From assembly GCF_033446685.1 (NCBI RefSeq), contig NZ_JAWQLY010000004.1, positions 248,001-312,000 on the forward strand: 64,000 nt of DNA. The letters are read 5' to 3'. Below are positions 26,649 to 35,083 of this stretch, one piece after another. Origin of the DNA: Modicisalibacter sp033446685. Its GTDB lineage: Bacteria; Pseudomonadota; Gammaproteobacteria; Pseudomonadales; Halomonadaceae. A program made the position numbers and the translations under genes. Positions within the stretch are counted from its first letter, which is position 1. Each line of letters opens with the position of its first letter. The notes under the pieces are model-generated. The model did not search any database. It saw only the letters and a list, made by a program, of their open reading frames with translations, and was not told the DNA's origin.

Positions 26649-26802
26649 TCCAGTTATCGACTTCCTCTTCAAGCCATCGGACCCCGCCAGTCGGCATCTT
26701 GCGGCCGGCGGGAAACTGCCGGCCCCTGATCAACTGGTAAACCTTGCTCTCGCTGTAGCCGACTCGCTCGGCCACATCCTTCATAGCTAGTAGCTGTGCC
26801 AT
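26599..26802 (-). CDS. AlpA-family helix-turn-helix protein (possible excisionase)
   Basis: 67 residues: MAQLLAMKDVAERVGYSESKVYQLIRGRQFPAGRK, a MerR/AlpA winged helix with the VRWLEEEVDNWI end. Such proteins act as excisionase or integrase regulators. GGGAGATTGAG precedes the ATG. Its 3-prime end overlaps the integrase 3-prime end by 50 nt in convergent orientation, so both transcripts are antisense there. It ends the leftward operon. Confidence 0.8.
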   Translation of the reverse strand: MAQLLAMKDVAERVGYSESKVYQLIRGRQFPAGRKMPTGGVRWLEEEVDNWIMQTYAQAQEARLAPV

Positions 26803-26803
26803 C

Positions 26804-27310
26804 TCAATCTCCCGTATATCGCCGGCCGCCGGGGCCATGCCCGCGGCCGTCCCGCCATTGCTGTTCGTTCGCTGCCGTTGCATCCGCCGCCTGCCGTTCC
26901 CGTGCCGCCTGTAGTGCAGCGCGCACCTCGGGCAGGGCCATCGCCTGGCGCCGCTGCTCGAGCTCCTGCTGCTGGCGCTTGATGATGCCGGCAGCCACCT
27001 CGGCCAACTCCCAGCGATCGTCCGGCGTCTCGCCGTCGGAGCAGACCTTGCCCAGTCCGTAGCAGCCTCCGCACGGATAGCTCTTATTGCCCTTGATCTG
27101 GTCGGTACCGGTGCCCAGGCAGACCGGGCAGTCGTCGGTGGCGATCGGTCGCCAGTGCTGCCGCCAATCGTCGAGCGTCGTCGCGCTCTGCACGTCACGG
27201 CCGAGGTCGTGGTAGACCACCAGCGTCTGCCCCTCGAGCGGCCCGGTACCCGGCGTCTCGCAGACCAGGGCGAACCGGCCGCCCTGGGCGTGGGTGTGGG
27301 TGGGTTTCAA
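26804..27310 (-). CDS. Phage protein with paired CxxC zinc motifs
   Basis: 168 residues. Two CxxCxGxG-like motifs (CPVCLGTG and CGGCYGLG), as in DnaJ zinc fingers, sit at about 70-95, followed by a Glu/Arg/Ala-rich helix. The likely start is a TTG overlapping the upstream stop as TTGA with GGAGAAGG before it. No family recognised. Confidence 0.6.
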   Translation of the reverse strand: MKPTHTHAQGGRFALVCETPGTGPLEGQTLVVYHDLGRDVQSATTLDDWRQHWRPIATDDCPVCLGTGTDQIKGNKSYPCGGCYGLGKVCSDGETPDDRWELAEVAAGIIKRQQQELEQRRQAMALPEVRAALQAARERQAADATAANEQQWRDGRGHGPGGRRYTGD

Positions 27311-27765
27311 TGCCCCTTCTCCTTCCGTTTCTGTCTGGCTGCCCGGGCAAACTCCCTGCTGGTCGACGTGCAACCGTTCGCGAAGTCCTCGGGAAGTAAA
27401 GGAGTGACGCAATGCGGGCAGGTCGGCGTCATGTTGCGTGTACGCCACACTCGGTCGAGTTCCTTGGTTGCTCTCATCCGGGCGGCAAACTGCTCGGACT
27501 CGCTCACCTCGCGCTCCCGGCGTTGCAAGCGCTTGATGTGCCCGTCCATCTGCTCTGCTATCAGCATGAGGGCATCAAACGCCTCGACCTCTGACTCGCA
27601 GTCCTCGCACCAGACCCGGCGCTCCTTTTGGTCGTAAACCATGTGCCGGTGACGGCAAGTGGTGCGAGGCCTGCGCGTCTCGCCCCGGGCCACACGAATG
27701 TCGCCTATATCCACGACCTTGAGCCCAAGCGTGTAGTCGCGCGGCTCGATAGGCTTGTCGCTCAT
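27307..27765 (-). CDS. Hypothetical phage protein with zinc-binding cysteines
   Basis: 152 residues. Cys pairs CRHRH, CEDCES and CPHC suggest zinc binding; the middle is a Glu/Arg-rich helix. The start MSDKPIEPRDYTLG at 27765 has AAGAGGTG upstream, favoured over the GTG at 27771. Coupled to its neighbours by overlaps. Function unknown. Confidence 0.65.
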   Translation of the reverse strand: MSDKPIEPRDYTLGLKVVDIGDIRVARGETRRPRTTCRHRHMVYDQKERRVWCEDCESEVEAFDALMLIAEQMDGHIKRLQRREREVSESEQFAARMRATKELDRVWRTRNMTPTCPHCVTPLLPEDFANGCTSTSREFARAARQKRKEKGH

Positions 27766-27767
27766 GG

Positions 27768-28238
27768 TCACCTCTTATCGTCTGGCCCGGGCAGCAGCGG
27801 TGGCATTTGCCCGGATTGGTAGGAGCGTTCGACCTGCGGGAGCATCCAGCGGCCGACGGTGTCGCCGCCGGGCAGGACGATGTGGGCGAGGAACTCTTCC
27901 TCGAACATCGTGATGCCGGACTCGACCGCCTCGAGTTTGTCCTTGATGACCAGGGCGAGGGCCCGCCAGCGTTGCCGGCAGGCTTGCTCCCATGCCTTGG
28001 CGGCTTGGGCTGGCGCTCGCTCCCGCCCGGTGTCGGTGAGGGTGAAGGCCTCGTCGTTGCGGTCGGGCATGGCCAGGTCGAAGCGGATGCGGCGGCCGCG
28101 CATGCGGAAGGCCAGCACCGCGGTACCGGCGTCCCAGCCGTACATGAAGCCATCGGCCCCGTAGCGAGCCAGGGTCTGCTCGATCTCGGCGCGGCTACGC
28201 TCGCTCGAGACCGAGGTGTTTTCGGCGTATCGCGCCAT
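27768..28238 (-). CDS. Hypothetical phage protein
   Basis: 156 residues, soluble. It begins MARYAENTSVSSERSRAEIEQTLARYGADGFMYG and has an alternating alpha/beta pattern. I recall similar proteins in tailed phages of Pseudomonas and Halomonas, always unnamed. No catalytic motif. Part of the leftward early operon. Confidence 0.65.
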   Translation of the reverse strand: MARYAENTSVSSERSRAEIEQTLARYGADGFMYGWDAGTAVLAFRMRGRRIRFDLAMPDRNDEAFTLTDTGRERAPAQAAKAWEQACRQRWRALALVIKDKLEAVESGITMFEEEFLAHIVLPGGDTVGRWMLPQVERSYQSGQMPPLLPGPDDKR

Positions 28239-28247
28239 GGTTTTCTC

Positions 28248-28523
28248 CTATGCCGCCATCTGGCGCTTTGCCCGGGCAACGTCGCCGAGGCGGTGGGTTG
28301 ATACGATGCCGACGGTCGAGCGCATGAACAGCTCGTGGGCGTACCGGCGCTCTGCCTCGATGTCGATCGGCGCTCCTTTCGGAGCGAGCAGGCGCATCGA
28401 GCGCACGCCTTGGGTGTCGTACCGGTACCAGATGATGTGCGACCCGACGCCGGTCTCGCGGGCCAGCTCGTAGACGGTGGTGAGCCGCCCGGTTCGCGGG
28501 TCGACGATGGGTTCTGCGTTCAT
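28248..28523 (-). CDS. Hypothetical phage protein
   Basis: 91 residues. The middle (TTVYELARETGVGSHIIWYRYD) could be a helix-turn-helix, but the score by eye is weak. Same operon. Confidence 0.55.
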   Translation of the reverse strand: MNAEPIVDPRTGRLTTVYELARETGVGSHIIWYRYDTQGVRSMRLLAPKGAPIDIEAERRYAHELFMRSTVGIVSTHRLGDVARAKRQMAA

Positions 28524-28535
28524 GTGGATGGGCTC

Positions 28536-29171
28536 CTATGCCTCAGCGACTGGCAGCAGCTCAGCGACCACCTCGCCGGTCTCGACGTAGTAGTGGTCAC
28601 TGTCGCTGAGGTTGTTGATCAGGAATGCCTCGCGCTGGGCAGGTGTCAGCCGGCTGAGACTCCGCAGAAACTTCTCGCTGACCGGCTTGAAGCGGGGCGG
28701 CACGCCGGCCATCTGCGCCGCCGCGAGGTTGTGGTGGCCGTCGACCACCATCCGGTACCGCCGCCCACGCAGCTCGCATTCGTGGATCTTCACGGTGAAG
28801 ACACGGAACGTCCGGGCCTTGTGCAGCACCTTGTTGCGATCGAGATGGCGCTGGCTGCTGATCAGCGGGGCGGCCTCGCTCCTCAGCCGCTCGATCTCTT
28901 CCAGCGCCTGGTGCCCCCGGGCTTCGCGCCCTGGCTCGAACTGCACATAGGCCTCGGCCACGTGGCCATGACCACAGCAGGCGTTCATAACGCCGGGCAG
29001 GGTGCCGAGGCAGGCATCGTGCCCTTCGGGCGTGCTGTGGCGATCACAGTGACCGCACGTCCGATCTCGCCACGTCTCGTCGGTGGGCTCTCGGGTGTCG
29101 CAGTAGACCCAGTGCTGGCGCAGCGCATCCCATTCGATGGCGTGGCCGCGCAAGTGGCTGGTTGCTGGCAT
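28536..29171 (-). CDS. Zinc-finger/ParB-like two-domain phage protein
   Basis: 211 residues. The N-terminal half holds cysteine/histidine clusters (CGHCDRHS, CLGT, CCGHGH). The C-terminal half has KIHECELRGRRYRMVVDGHHNLAAAQMAGV, resembling the ParB/sulfiredoxin motif VDGHHRLAA, here with N for R. This fold is also found in nucleases and in CTP-binding ParB proteins. AGGAGA precedes the ATG. Function unknown. Confidence 0.6.
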   Translation of the reverse strand: MPATSHLRGHAIEWDALRQHWVYCDTREPTDETWRDRTCGHCDRHSTPEGHDACLGTLPGVMNACCGHGHVAEAYVQFEPGREARGHQALEEIERLRSEAAPLISSQRHLDRNKVLHKARTFRVFTVKIHECELRGRRYRMVVDGHHNLAAAQMAGVPPRFKPVSEKFLRSLSRLTPAQREAFLINNLSDSDHYYVETGEVVAELLPVAEA

Positions 29172-29180
29172 GGGCTTCTC

Positions 29181-30998
29181 CTAAGCGGCGGCGGTGTCGG
29201 CTGGCGCAGGCATGAACTTGCGTTCGTGGGTGAAGTTGGCATCGACGATGGCGCGAGCCAGCGGCGGGCAGACGCTATTGCCGACCAGGCGGACCTGGGT
29301 GTACTTCGGCACGCGCTTGCCGTCGGCTTCGTCGAGCCGATAGTCGGCGGGGAAGCCTTGCGCCATGGCCAGTTCGTGGGGCTGGAGCATCCGCATGCCG
29401 ATGTCGGTAATGACGTACTGCTCGCCCTCGATGGTCACGGTGACCAGCTGGAAGCGATCCTTGGTGGTGATCGTCGGGCACGGCTCGCGGAGGTCGCGCC
29501 CGGTCTCGCCGGACCCGGTGCCGTAGTAGGGCGCCAGGAAGGCGGCCACCGCTGCAGCGTGCGTGCCGCCAGCGCAGACGGTGGGCATCGGCTCGCGCAG
29601 ATCCCGGCCCCCGCGCTCGCTGCCCTTGAGGTTGACCAGGTTGGCCGCCACCAGGGCGTTGTGATCCGTGGCGGTGATCGTCGGTACCGGCCGTCGCAGA
29701 TCGTCGCCGACGACGCCGGTGAAGTGCTTGGCGAGGAATGCGGAGACCAGGGCATGCTTCTGGCCACCGGCAACCACGGTGCCGAGCGGGCGTTGCAGGT
29801 CAAGCGCTCGCGGCTCCTGGCCGGGAATCAGAACCGGGTCCTCTACAGCGCCGCACTTCACACATCCGCAGGTCGGCAGGTCGCCGCGATCATAAGTGAA
29901 GCCGCAGGGTACGCATCGCCAGCGATCGGGCCGCTTGCCATTGCCGGTCTGGACCATGGTTGCCGACACGATGCCGAGCGGCGCACAGCCACCCGGGTTG
30001 ACGCCCGGCCGGGTGACGTTGGCGTTAGCCGTGATGGTGTGCATCGGCTCGTCTACGCGATGGCCGATGGCACCATTGCGGAACTTGGTGATATGCGGCA
30101 CGACCAGCGCATGTCGGTTTTCACACGTCTGCGTGGCCAGTGGCCTTCCCAATGCTTGGCCGCGGAACTCTCCATTCTTGTCGCCGTAGTAGGTCACCAG
30201 GAACGGATCGGCCGCATCCACCACGTACCGCATGACGCCTTTGGCGATTCGCTTGAGCGTGTTCTCGGCCAGCGGCCGGTCGCGATCGAAGATGCTGGCG
30301 CAGGGGATTGACCAGTCGATGCACTCGGCGGCGGTGCGCCAGGCCTGCATCTTGCCGCGCTTCACGGCTGGCGCCTCGGGCGCGGCATGGGTCGGCTTGG
30401 GCCAGACGATCGGCAGGCCGTCGCGGCGGGCGATGAGGAACAGCCGGCGGCGGATTGTCGGCGCGCCGTAGTCGCAGGCGCGGAGCAATCGCCAGTCCGC
30501 CTGGTAGCCGTGCCGGTTCAGCGCTCGCACGAAGCCGCGAAAGGTCTGCCCCTTGCGTGCTGGGTCGGGTACCAGCTGGCCCTTGGCGTTCTTCACCAGC
30601 GGGCCCCAGTCCTGGAATTCCTCGACGTTCTCCAGAATGATCACCCGCGGTTTGACCCGGGCGGCCCAGCGCGCGGCGACCCAGGCCAGCCCGCGTACGC
30701 TCTTGCTCACCGGCCGGCCACCCTTGGCCTTGCTGTGATGCCGGCAGTCCGGCGAGAACCACGCCAGCCCCACCGGCATGCCCCGCGTCGCCTGCTCGGG
30801 GTCGATGTCCCACACGTCGGCAACCGAGTGCTCGCTGCCCGGGTGGTTGGCGGTGTGCACGGCGATAGCCGCAGCGTCGTGGTTGATGGCGAGATCGACG
30901 GGGCGGCCGAGGGCCTGCTCGATGCCCTCGCTGGCGCCGCCACCCCCGGCGAAGTTGTCGACGACCAGCTCGTGGCCGAACAGGTTGAGGTTGGTCAT
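29181..30998 (-). CDS. DNA cytosine-5 methyltransferase
   Basis: 605 residues. Motif I FAGGGGASEG (16-25), motif IV with catalytic Cys85 in SPDCRHHSKAKGG (PDC in place of PPC), motif VI ENVEEF (123-128) and motif VIII TIRRRLFLIARR. The second half carries a Cys4 zinc knuckle (CVPCG, CGCVKCG) and about five degenerate repeats of P-x-x-T-[IV]-x(5-7)-A-L-V spaced 25-40 residues. It could modify phage DNA against host restriction. Start overlaps the upstream stop. Confidence 0.88.
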   Translation of the reverse strand: MTNLNLFGHELVVDNFAGGGGASEGIEQALGRPVDLAINHDAAAIAVHTANHPGSEHSVADVWDIDPEQATRGMPVGLAWFSPDCRHHSKAKGGRPVSKSVRGLAWVAARWAARVKPRVIILENVEEFQDWGPLVKNAKGQLVPDPARKGQTFRGFVRALNRHGYQADWRLLRACDYGAPTIRRRLFLIARRDGLPIVWPKPTHAAPEAPAVKRGKMQAWRTAAECIDWSIPCASIFDRDRPLAENTLKRIAKGVMRYVVDAADPFLVTYYGDKNGEFRGQALGRPLATQTCENRHALVVPHITKFRNGAIGHRVDEPMHTITANANVTRPGVNPGGCAPLGIVSATMVQTGNGKRPDRWRCVPCGFTYDRGDLPTCGCVKCGAVEDPVLIPGQEPRALDLQRPLGTVVAGGQKHALVSAFLAKHFTGVVGDDLRRPVPTITATDHNALVAANLVNLKGSERGGRDLREPMPTVCAGGTHAAAVAAFLAPYYGTGSGETGRDLREPCPTITTKDRFQLVTVTIEGEQYVITDIGMRMLQPHELAMAQGFPADYRLDEADGKRVPKYTQVRLVGNSVCPPLARAIVDANFTHERKFMPAPADTAAA

Positions 30999-31630
30999 GC
31001 GGCAGCACTCCCAGACTCGACCCGCTTGAACTCGACGACCCACACCCAGGGGTTGGCCTCGTGAGCCATATCACCGTTGATGTCATTCCAGAGCTGGAAG
31101 TATTCATGGCGCGGGCAATTCATGGTGCGATGAGTGATCCCCTCGGCGAGAGCATCCGCCTTGCTGATTTCCTGCAGCCGCTCGACGCGCGCGCTGACGA
31201 TCTCCAGCATGATGCGGCTGGCCCAGCGGGGCATGTGGATGGAGGGGCGCCAACGAGGGTCGTCCGGGCCGTCCTCTGAATAGGAGCGCTCCCATTCCTC
31301 GGCGAGCTCGTAGCTGGGGGCAGCGTGTGTCATGTCTGCGCTGTCGGCGCGATATATGACGGATACTTGCGGGCCATCGTCCGCATCGGCATTGTGGTAA
31401 TAGCCGGCTGTCCATGCCTCTCGCACCCACAGCCGGTCACCGGGCTGGCCGTAAGGACACAAGTGGTAGTCGCCATTGTTGATCTCGCCAGCTATCTCGC
31501 AGGGTGCAAGTTCGCAGCCTGAGCCGTTGCGGTCTTTGGTCGGCTTCACTACCCGCCGCGTCTGCGTCTTCCTGCCGTCGAGTAGGGCGCGGACCATCTC
31601 GCCGTTCATCAGAATCGGACGTTCCTTCAT
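30995..31630 (-). CDS. ASCH-domain-like phage protein
   Basis: 211 residues. The N-terminal pattern RPILMNGEMVRALLDGRKTQTRRVVKP and the later GDRLWVREAW are those of ASCH/PUA-fold phage proteins, often annotated as morphogenetic proteins without evidence. ASCH domains bind RNA or modified nucleic acid. GGAGGGG precedes the start at 31630. Downstream is the methyltransferase, overlapping by ATGA. Confidence 0.7.
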   Translation of the reverse strand: MKERPILMNGEMVRALLDGRKTQTRRVVKPTKDRNGSGCELAPCEIAGEINNGDYHLCPYGQPGDRLWVREAWTAGYYHNADADDGPQVSVIYRADSADMTHAAPSYELAEEWERSYSEDGPDDPRWRPSIHMPRWASRIMLEIVSARVERLQEISKADALAEGITHRTMNCPRHEYFQLWNDINGDMAHEANPWVWVVEFKRVESGSAAA

Positions 31631-31651
31631 GTTCCCCTCCGTCATTGTTCG

Positions 31652-32581
31652 TTATGGCGCCGGCGCGGCCGGATTCGCTTCACCACCCAACCCAGACACC
31701 AGCTGATCGATTGCCTCGCCCAGTACCTGTGTCATCAGCGCGAAGTCCGCTTCCAAGCGCACCACCGGATCGCCGTCGTCCTCGGTCTGTGCGGCCTCGT
31801 CGAGCGCCCCATCGGCAAAGCGCAGTGACTTGAGCGCCAGGTCGTCGTGCAGGACCAGGCTTACCGCCTCGTCGATGGTCATCGCCAGGCGGGTGGCTTG
31901 CCGGCCGGCGCTCATGCAGCCGGCGATGTCGTCGCCACCGAGATCCACCTGGCGGCCGCGCACGACACTCTCGTCGCCGCTGGTGGCCTTGAGCTCGACC
32001 TGGTCGCCGACTTCCAGCCAGGCGGGGCGCGACTCCGGGTTGCCGAGCCACTCGGTCATGGCCCGGGTCGGCGTGGTCTTGGTGGCCAGCGGCGTGACCT
32101 TGAGTGAGCCCAGCGTCTGGCGCAGCAGGTCGAGCACGCTCTCGGCAGCGGTCCGGCTCGAGGCGTTGACGCCGATCAGCTGGTGCTGGGTGTCCCACCA
32201 GAGGTCGATGCGCTTGGTGCGCACGAAGGCGCGCGGCAGGAACTCCTCGTAGACCTGTTCCTTGAGGGCCTGCTTTTCCTGACGACGCAGGGGCCGGCCT
32301 TCGCGGCCTTCCTGATCGCTGGCGCGGGCCTCGACTTCCTCGCGCACCACGGAAGCGGGGAGCAGGCGTTCCTGGTGGAGGGCGGACAGCAGCCGGTGGC
32401 CGTTGATCTCGTGGACGAGCTGCTCGCTGCCGCGTCCGGCTGGCGCTGACCAGCCCATCCGCCGGGCCTCGCTGCCGCCAAGCGGGCGGAGGGCTTGTTC
32501 GCCCAGGGCGGTGGCCAGGTCATCGAGGGCGAGGGCTGGCGCATCGTGGACGCGGTAGAGGTGGAGGGATTTGAACCACAT
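31652..32581 (-). CDS. rdgC: Recombination-associated protein RdgC
   Basis: 309 residues, the full length of RdgC. The start MWFKSLHLYRVHDA and the conserved LLPASVVREEV and RIDLWWDTQHQLIGVNASSR are family marks. RdgC forms a ring around DNA and limits RecA loading. Phage copies may favour phage recombination or slow RecA activity. First large gene of the left operon. Confidence 0.88.
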   Translation of the reverse strand: MWFKSLHLYRVHDAPALALDDLATALGEQALRPLGGSEARRMGWSAPAGRGSEQLVHEINGHRLLSALHQERLLPASVVREEVEARASDQEGREGRPLRRQEKQALKEQVYEEFLPRAFVRTKRIDLWWDTQHQLIGVNASSRTAAESVLDLLRQTLGSLKVTPLATKTTPTRAMTEWLGNPESRPAWLEVGDQVELKATSGDESVVRGRQVDLGGDDIAGCMSAGRQATRLAMTIDEAVSLVLHDDLALKSLRFADGALDEAAQTEDDGDPVVRLEADFALMTQVLGEAIDQLVSGLGGEANPAAPAP

Positions 32582-32583
32582 GG

Positions 32584-32868
32584 TTATTGCTCCTTATCTA
32601 CTTCCGCCGACTTCCCGCAAAATGGGCAGTAGTTCGCAGTGATATTGGCCTTGATCTTCTGGCGCTTCGTTCCGTTGCCGCCTTTCTTCGGCACTTGCAC
32701 GTCTCCTTCGTAAGTGACCGCTACGCGTTCTTCGACGGGATCGCTGAGGATGAGGGCGTAGCCTTGGAGCGAGGCGTTGTAATCGTGGAAGCCTTCGGGT
32801 AGATCCTTTTTCATGCGCTCGGCCAGACGGGCCTCGAGGTCTTGTCGGCAGTTGCATTGCATGCTCAT
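32584..32868 (-). CDS. Hypothetical phage protein with zinc-ribbon cysteines
   Basis: 94 residues: CNCRQDLEARLAERMKK near the start and YCPFCGKS near the end give two Cys pairs, with a beta-rich middle. GATCAGGAGCG before ATG at 32868 fixes the start. A common small protein beside rdgC in such prophages. Confidence 0.6.
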   Translation of the reverse strand: MSMQCNCRQDLEARLAERMKKDLPEGFHDYNASLQGYALILSDPVEERVAVTYEGDVQVPKKGGNGTKRQKIKANITANYCPFCGKSAEVDKEQ

Positions 32869-33080
32869 CGCTCCTGATCGGGGTGGCCGGCGCATGAGCC
32901 GTCCGGGTTTTGGTTGTCGCAGGGGCCGGCGACCAGGTTTGTCCTGCCGGCGTCCAGCATCTGGCGTAGCTCGGCCCGGGCACCTGCTGCGCCGCCCGGG
33001 TGGGTGAGCGTCTCCATCAAGCGCTTGTCGCTCTTGCGCAGTAGCGCGGAGATGGGCATGTGGATGTGCCAGGTAGTCAC
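32865..33080 (-). CDS. Hypothetical phage protein
   Basis: 71 residues from a GTG that overlaps the upstream stop as GTGA, with GGGAGG upstream. Contains a Cys pair near the C-terminus. No family. Confidence 0.5.
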   Translation of the reverse strand: MTTWHIHMPISALLRKSDKRLMETLTHPGGAAGARAELRQMLDAGRTNLVAGPCDNQNPDGSCAGHPDQER

Positions 33081-33388
33081 GCGCGCCTCCCTTCGATCAG
33101 CCCCTGCCGCTGCAGAGCGAACAGGGCGTTCATCTCGTCGGCGCTGGCGCGCTCGATCAACTGGCCGCCTCGGCACCACCAGGGGCGCGGGGTGGCGACG
33201 ATGTTCTCGCCGAACTCCATGCGGGTCAGGACGCGGGCGATGAGCTGACGCTGGCGCTGATCGGCTGCGCTCATGGCCCTCGCCCGGCTCAGCTCGTCCT
33301 CGAGCTGGCCGATGGTCTGCTGGGCCTGGGTGACCATTCGCCGGTGGGCGTCGATGTCGGCCTCGATGGTCTGTGCGTCGCGTTGCAT
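33077..33388 (-). CDS. Hypothetical coiled-coil phage protein
   Basis: 103 residues. A helical, Gln/Arg-rich N-terminal half is probably a coiled coil; the end is a small basic domain. The start MQRDAQTIEAD has GGAGACC upstream. An open frame continues upstream to 33700 but crosses a terminator hairpin, so I do not extend it. Confidence 0.6.
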   Translation of the reverse strand: MQRDAQTIEADIDAHRRMVTQAQQTIGQLEDELSRARAMSAADQRQRQLIARVLTRMEFGENIVATPRPWWCRGGQLIERASADEMNALFALQRQGLIEGRRA

Positions 33389-33434
33389 ATCGGGTCTCCG
33401 TTGTCGGCCAGCGCACCGGTCAGCCACCGCAACT

Positions 33435-33451
33435 TGTAAGAATTGCTTACA
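33435..33451. promoter_or_regulatory. Inverted repeat TGTAAG-N5-CTTACA
   Basis: A perfect 6-bp inverted repeat about 50 nt before the start at 33388, downstream of a minus-strand terminator. Likely an operator or a promoter feature for the following leftward genes. Confidence 0.35.
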
Positions 33452-33485
33452 GGTTGCCGGTGACTCACCGCTGCACTGGGGTGGG

Positions 33486-33512
33486 TAAAAAGCGCCCGGC
33501 CGGAGCCGGGCG
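33486..33512 (-). terminator. Minus-strand terminator within the left operon
   Basis: CGCCCGGC / GCCGGGCG stem, followed on the minus strand by CTTTTTACC. A good intrinsic terminator that would separate genes 33.1-26.6 kb from those at 34.0-35.7 kb unless antiterminated. Confidence 0.75.
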
Positions 33513-34009
33513 AGGTACGCAGGGTTACTGAAGTGATGCGCCATCACGCATCGGGAAGCGCCCTGACCGTCTTGGCGAGAGGGACTAACCCTTGTCTCCA
33601 AGTCCGCGGACGCTTTCCGATGGCCAGCAGATGTCGCCCTGCTGGCGCGGCGCCTTCTCAACCGCTCGCGATTGCAGTCGATCCGGTGTCGTCTTCGCAT
33701 TTGGGCTGCGGACTTCCCTGTTGGCTCGGCTCAATCGCATTGCCGTGCCGTCGTCGGGCTCTTACGACACCACCAGTGCAGTCCGGCTTAATGCCCTGGC
33801 TGAGTTGGGCACGTGTGGTGAAGGAGTGGGCGGCCTATGGCCGTTACGTGGTCACATGGGAACCTCCGTTCTGAATACCGGCGCACGTCAAAAGGCGGGC
33901 CGGTGTCGCCTGTAAATCGGGGTCCGAATTGTTAAAGAGCTGCTGCATCCGGGAGCGTCCGAGGCGGGCGCTTGCGGTTACAGGCCGGCGTAAGCCGCCG
34001 GCGGTCTGG
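33513..34009. other. Gap without a confident gene
   Basis: About 500 nt with several open frames on both strands and none with a good start or family. It holds a hairpin GCCAGCAG-N8-CTGCTGGC near 33622 and, on the minus strand, GGAGG followed by an ATG that meets TGA at once. It may be a leader or non-coding RNA region; a short ash/Icd-like protein on the plus strand cannot be excluded. Confidence 0.4.
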
Positions 34010-34303
34010 TTACCAGCTGGCGAGCTGCTCGCCGCTGGCGCTGGTGTAGTCGGTGCAATCGCTGGCGCGGTCGTCGTAGTCCGGGTGGCCGAAGCGCTGG
34101 GCGGCCGGCACGCCCCGGGCGGCCATGTCGTTCCACTGGCCGACGGCTTGGCAGTAGTCGGTCTGCGCTGCCTGACGCACCTGGTGATCGGTCGGGCCGA
34201 CGATCACGGCCCAGACGAGCAGGGCGAGCATGGCGAGTAGCAGGACGGCCATGCCCATCACGATGCCGGCGGCGCCGCGGTCGGATTCGGTCATCCAGTT
34301 CAT
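34010..34303 (-). CDS. Small phage membrane protein
   Basis: 97 residues with one hydrophobic helix near the N-terminus (MAVLLLAMLALLVWAVIVG) followed by a polar domain with two Cys. Overlaps the upstream gene by ATGA. Confidence 0.6.
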   Translation of the reverse strand: MNWMTESDRGAAGIVMGMAVLLLAMLALLVWAVIVGPTDHQVRQAAQTDYCQAVGQWNDMAARGVPAAQRFGHPDYDDRASDCTDYTSASGEQLASW

Positions 34304-34608
34304 GCCGCGTCCTCCCTGAACAGGCTGATGTTGCCGTTGTTGTGGAGCTGCTCGAGCATCCAGCGCAGCAAGTCGATGGCCTCGGCCTGGGTGCGGTGCG
34401 GCTCGCAGGCGACGATCACGACCAGCTCGCCGGTGCTCGGCACGTAGAAGGCCGGGCGGTAACCGGCGCGCGGCGATCCGGCGACGGCCTCCCGCGCCAG
34501 CAGCTCGGTCTCGGGGTCGGTGGTGCCACTGCGCTGGGCGTGTTCGCGCCAAGCCTCGGCGACTTCGCGGACCGCATAGGTAAAGATGTCGGCGTCGTGC
34601 TGGTTCAT
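34300..34608 (-). CDS. Hypothetical phage protein
   Basis: 102 residues, soluble, acidic; mostly helical with a beta core (GELVVIVACEPHRT). ATGA overlaps on both sides show coupling. No family. Confidence 0.6.
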   Translation of the reverse strand: MNQHDADIFTYAVREVAEAWREHAQRSGTTDPETELLAREAVAGSPRAGYRPAFYVPSTGELVVIVACEPHRTQAEAIDLLRWMLEQLHNNGNISLFREDAA

Positions 34609-34877
34609 TGCAGGCGCTCCTGGCTGGCCGCGAGCAGGCGGTCAAGGTGCTTGGTGATCTCGGTCAGCTTCGCGCTCAGGTCTGGGCTACCCACCCGCGC
34701 CCAGTGGTGCTGCACGTCATCGCTGTCGCCGGTCGGGTTCATGCGCCGCGTGATCACGTCGATGTGGTTGCTGGCGCCGTAGCGGAAGCTGGCGCTGTAG
34801 GTGCCGGCATTCGTCACGTCGATGCACTGATCGACGATCGCGGCGATCTGGAAGCGCTGGTAGCTGGGGATTCTCAT
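34605..34877 (-). CDS. Hypothetical phage protein
   Basis: 90 residues, with the end helical (SAKLTEITKHLDRLL). No family recognised. Coupled by overlap to the genes on either side. Confidence 0.55.
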   Translation of the reverse strand: MRIPSYQRFQIAAIVDQCIDVTNAGTYSASFRYGASNHIDVITRRMNPTGDSDDVQHHWARVGSPDLSAKLTEITKHLDRLLAASQERLQ

Positions 34878-35071
34878 TCGTGGTCGTCTCCGTTCAGGCG
34901 GATGAGGCTGCCGTGTGAGCGCGGGGGCAGGACGTCGCGACTCTCCATCCGCACCACGCTCCCGCTTTTCTTCGTCCGCTTGACGATCACCACCAGCTCG
35001 AACGTTGCGCCGGCATCGATTGCCCGGCGCGCCAGCTTGGCGATGTGCGGCTTTTGCATCTGCTGACCCAT
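34874..35071 (-). CDS. Small basic phage protein
   Basis: 65 residues, basic. No good ribosome site is seen at its ATG; a 7-codon frame MAIQSIE with a GGGAG site lies just upstream (35084-35107) and may couple to it. Confidence 0.45.
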   Translation of the reverse strand: MGQQMQKPHIAKLARRAIDAGATFELVVIVKRTKKSGSVVRMESRDVLPPRSHGSLIRLNGDDHE

Positions 35072-35083
35072 GTCGACCAGCGC

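Noticed and set aside
28335..30311. 658-codon plus-strand frame opposite the methyltransferase region
   Set aside because: Crosses several well-supported minus-strand genes and has no recognisable domain.
33389..33700. N-terminal extension of the coiled-coil gene at 33388
   Set aside because: Would translate through a strong terminator hairpin; a good ribosome site lies at 33388.
33533..33915. Overlapping plus-strand frames of 113 and 107 codons
   Set aside because: Arg/Pro/Ser-rich with no good ribosome site; resemblance to ash/Icd-like phage proteins too weak to claim.
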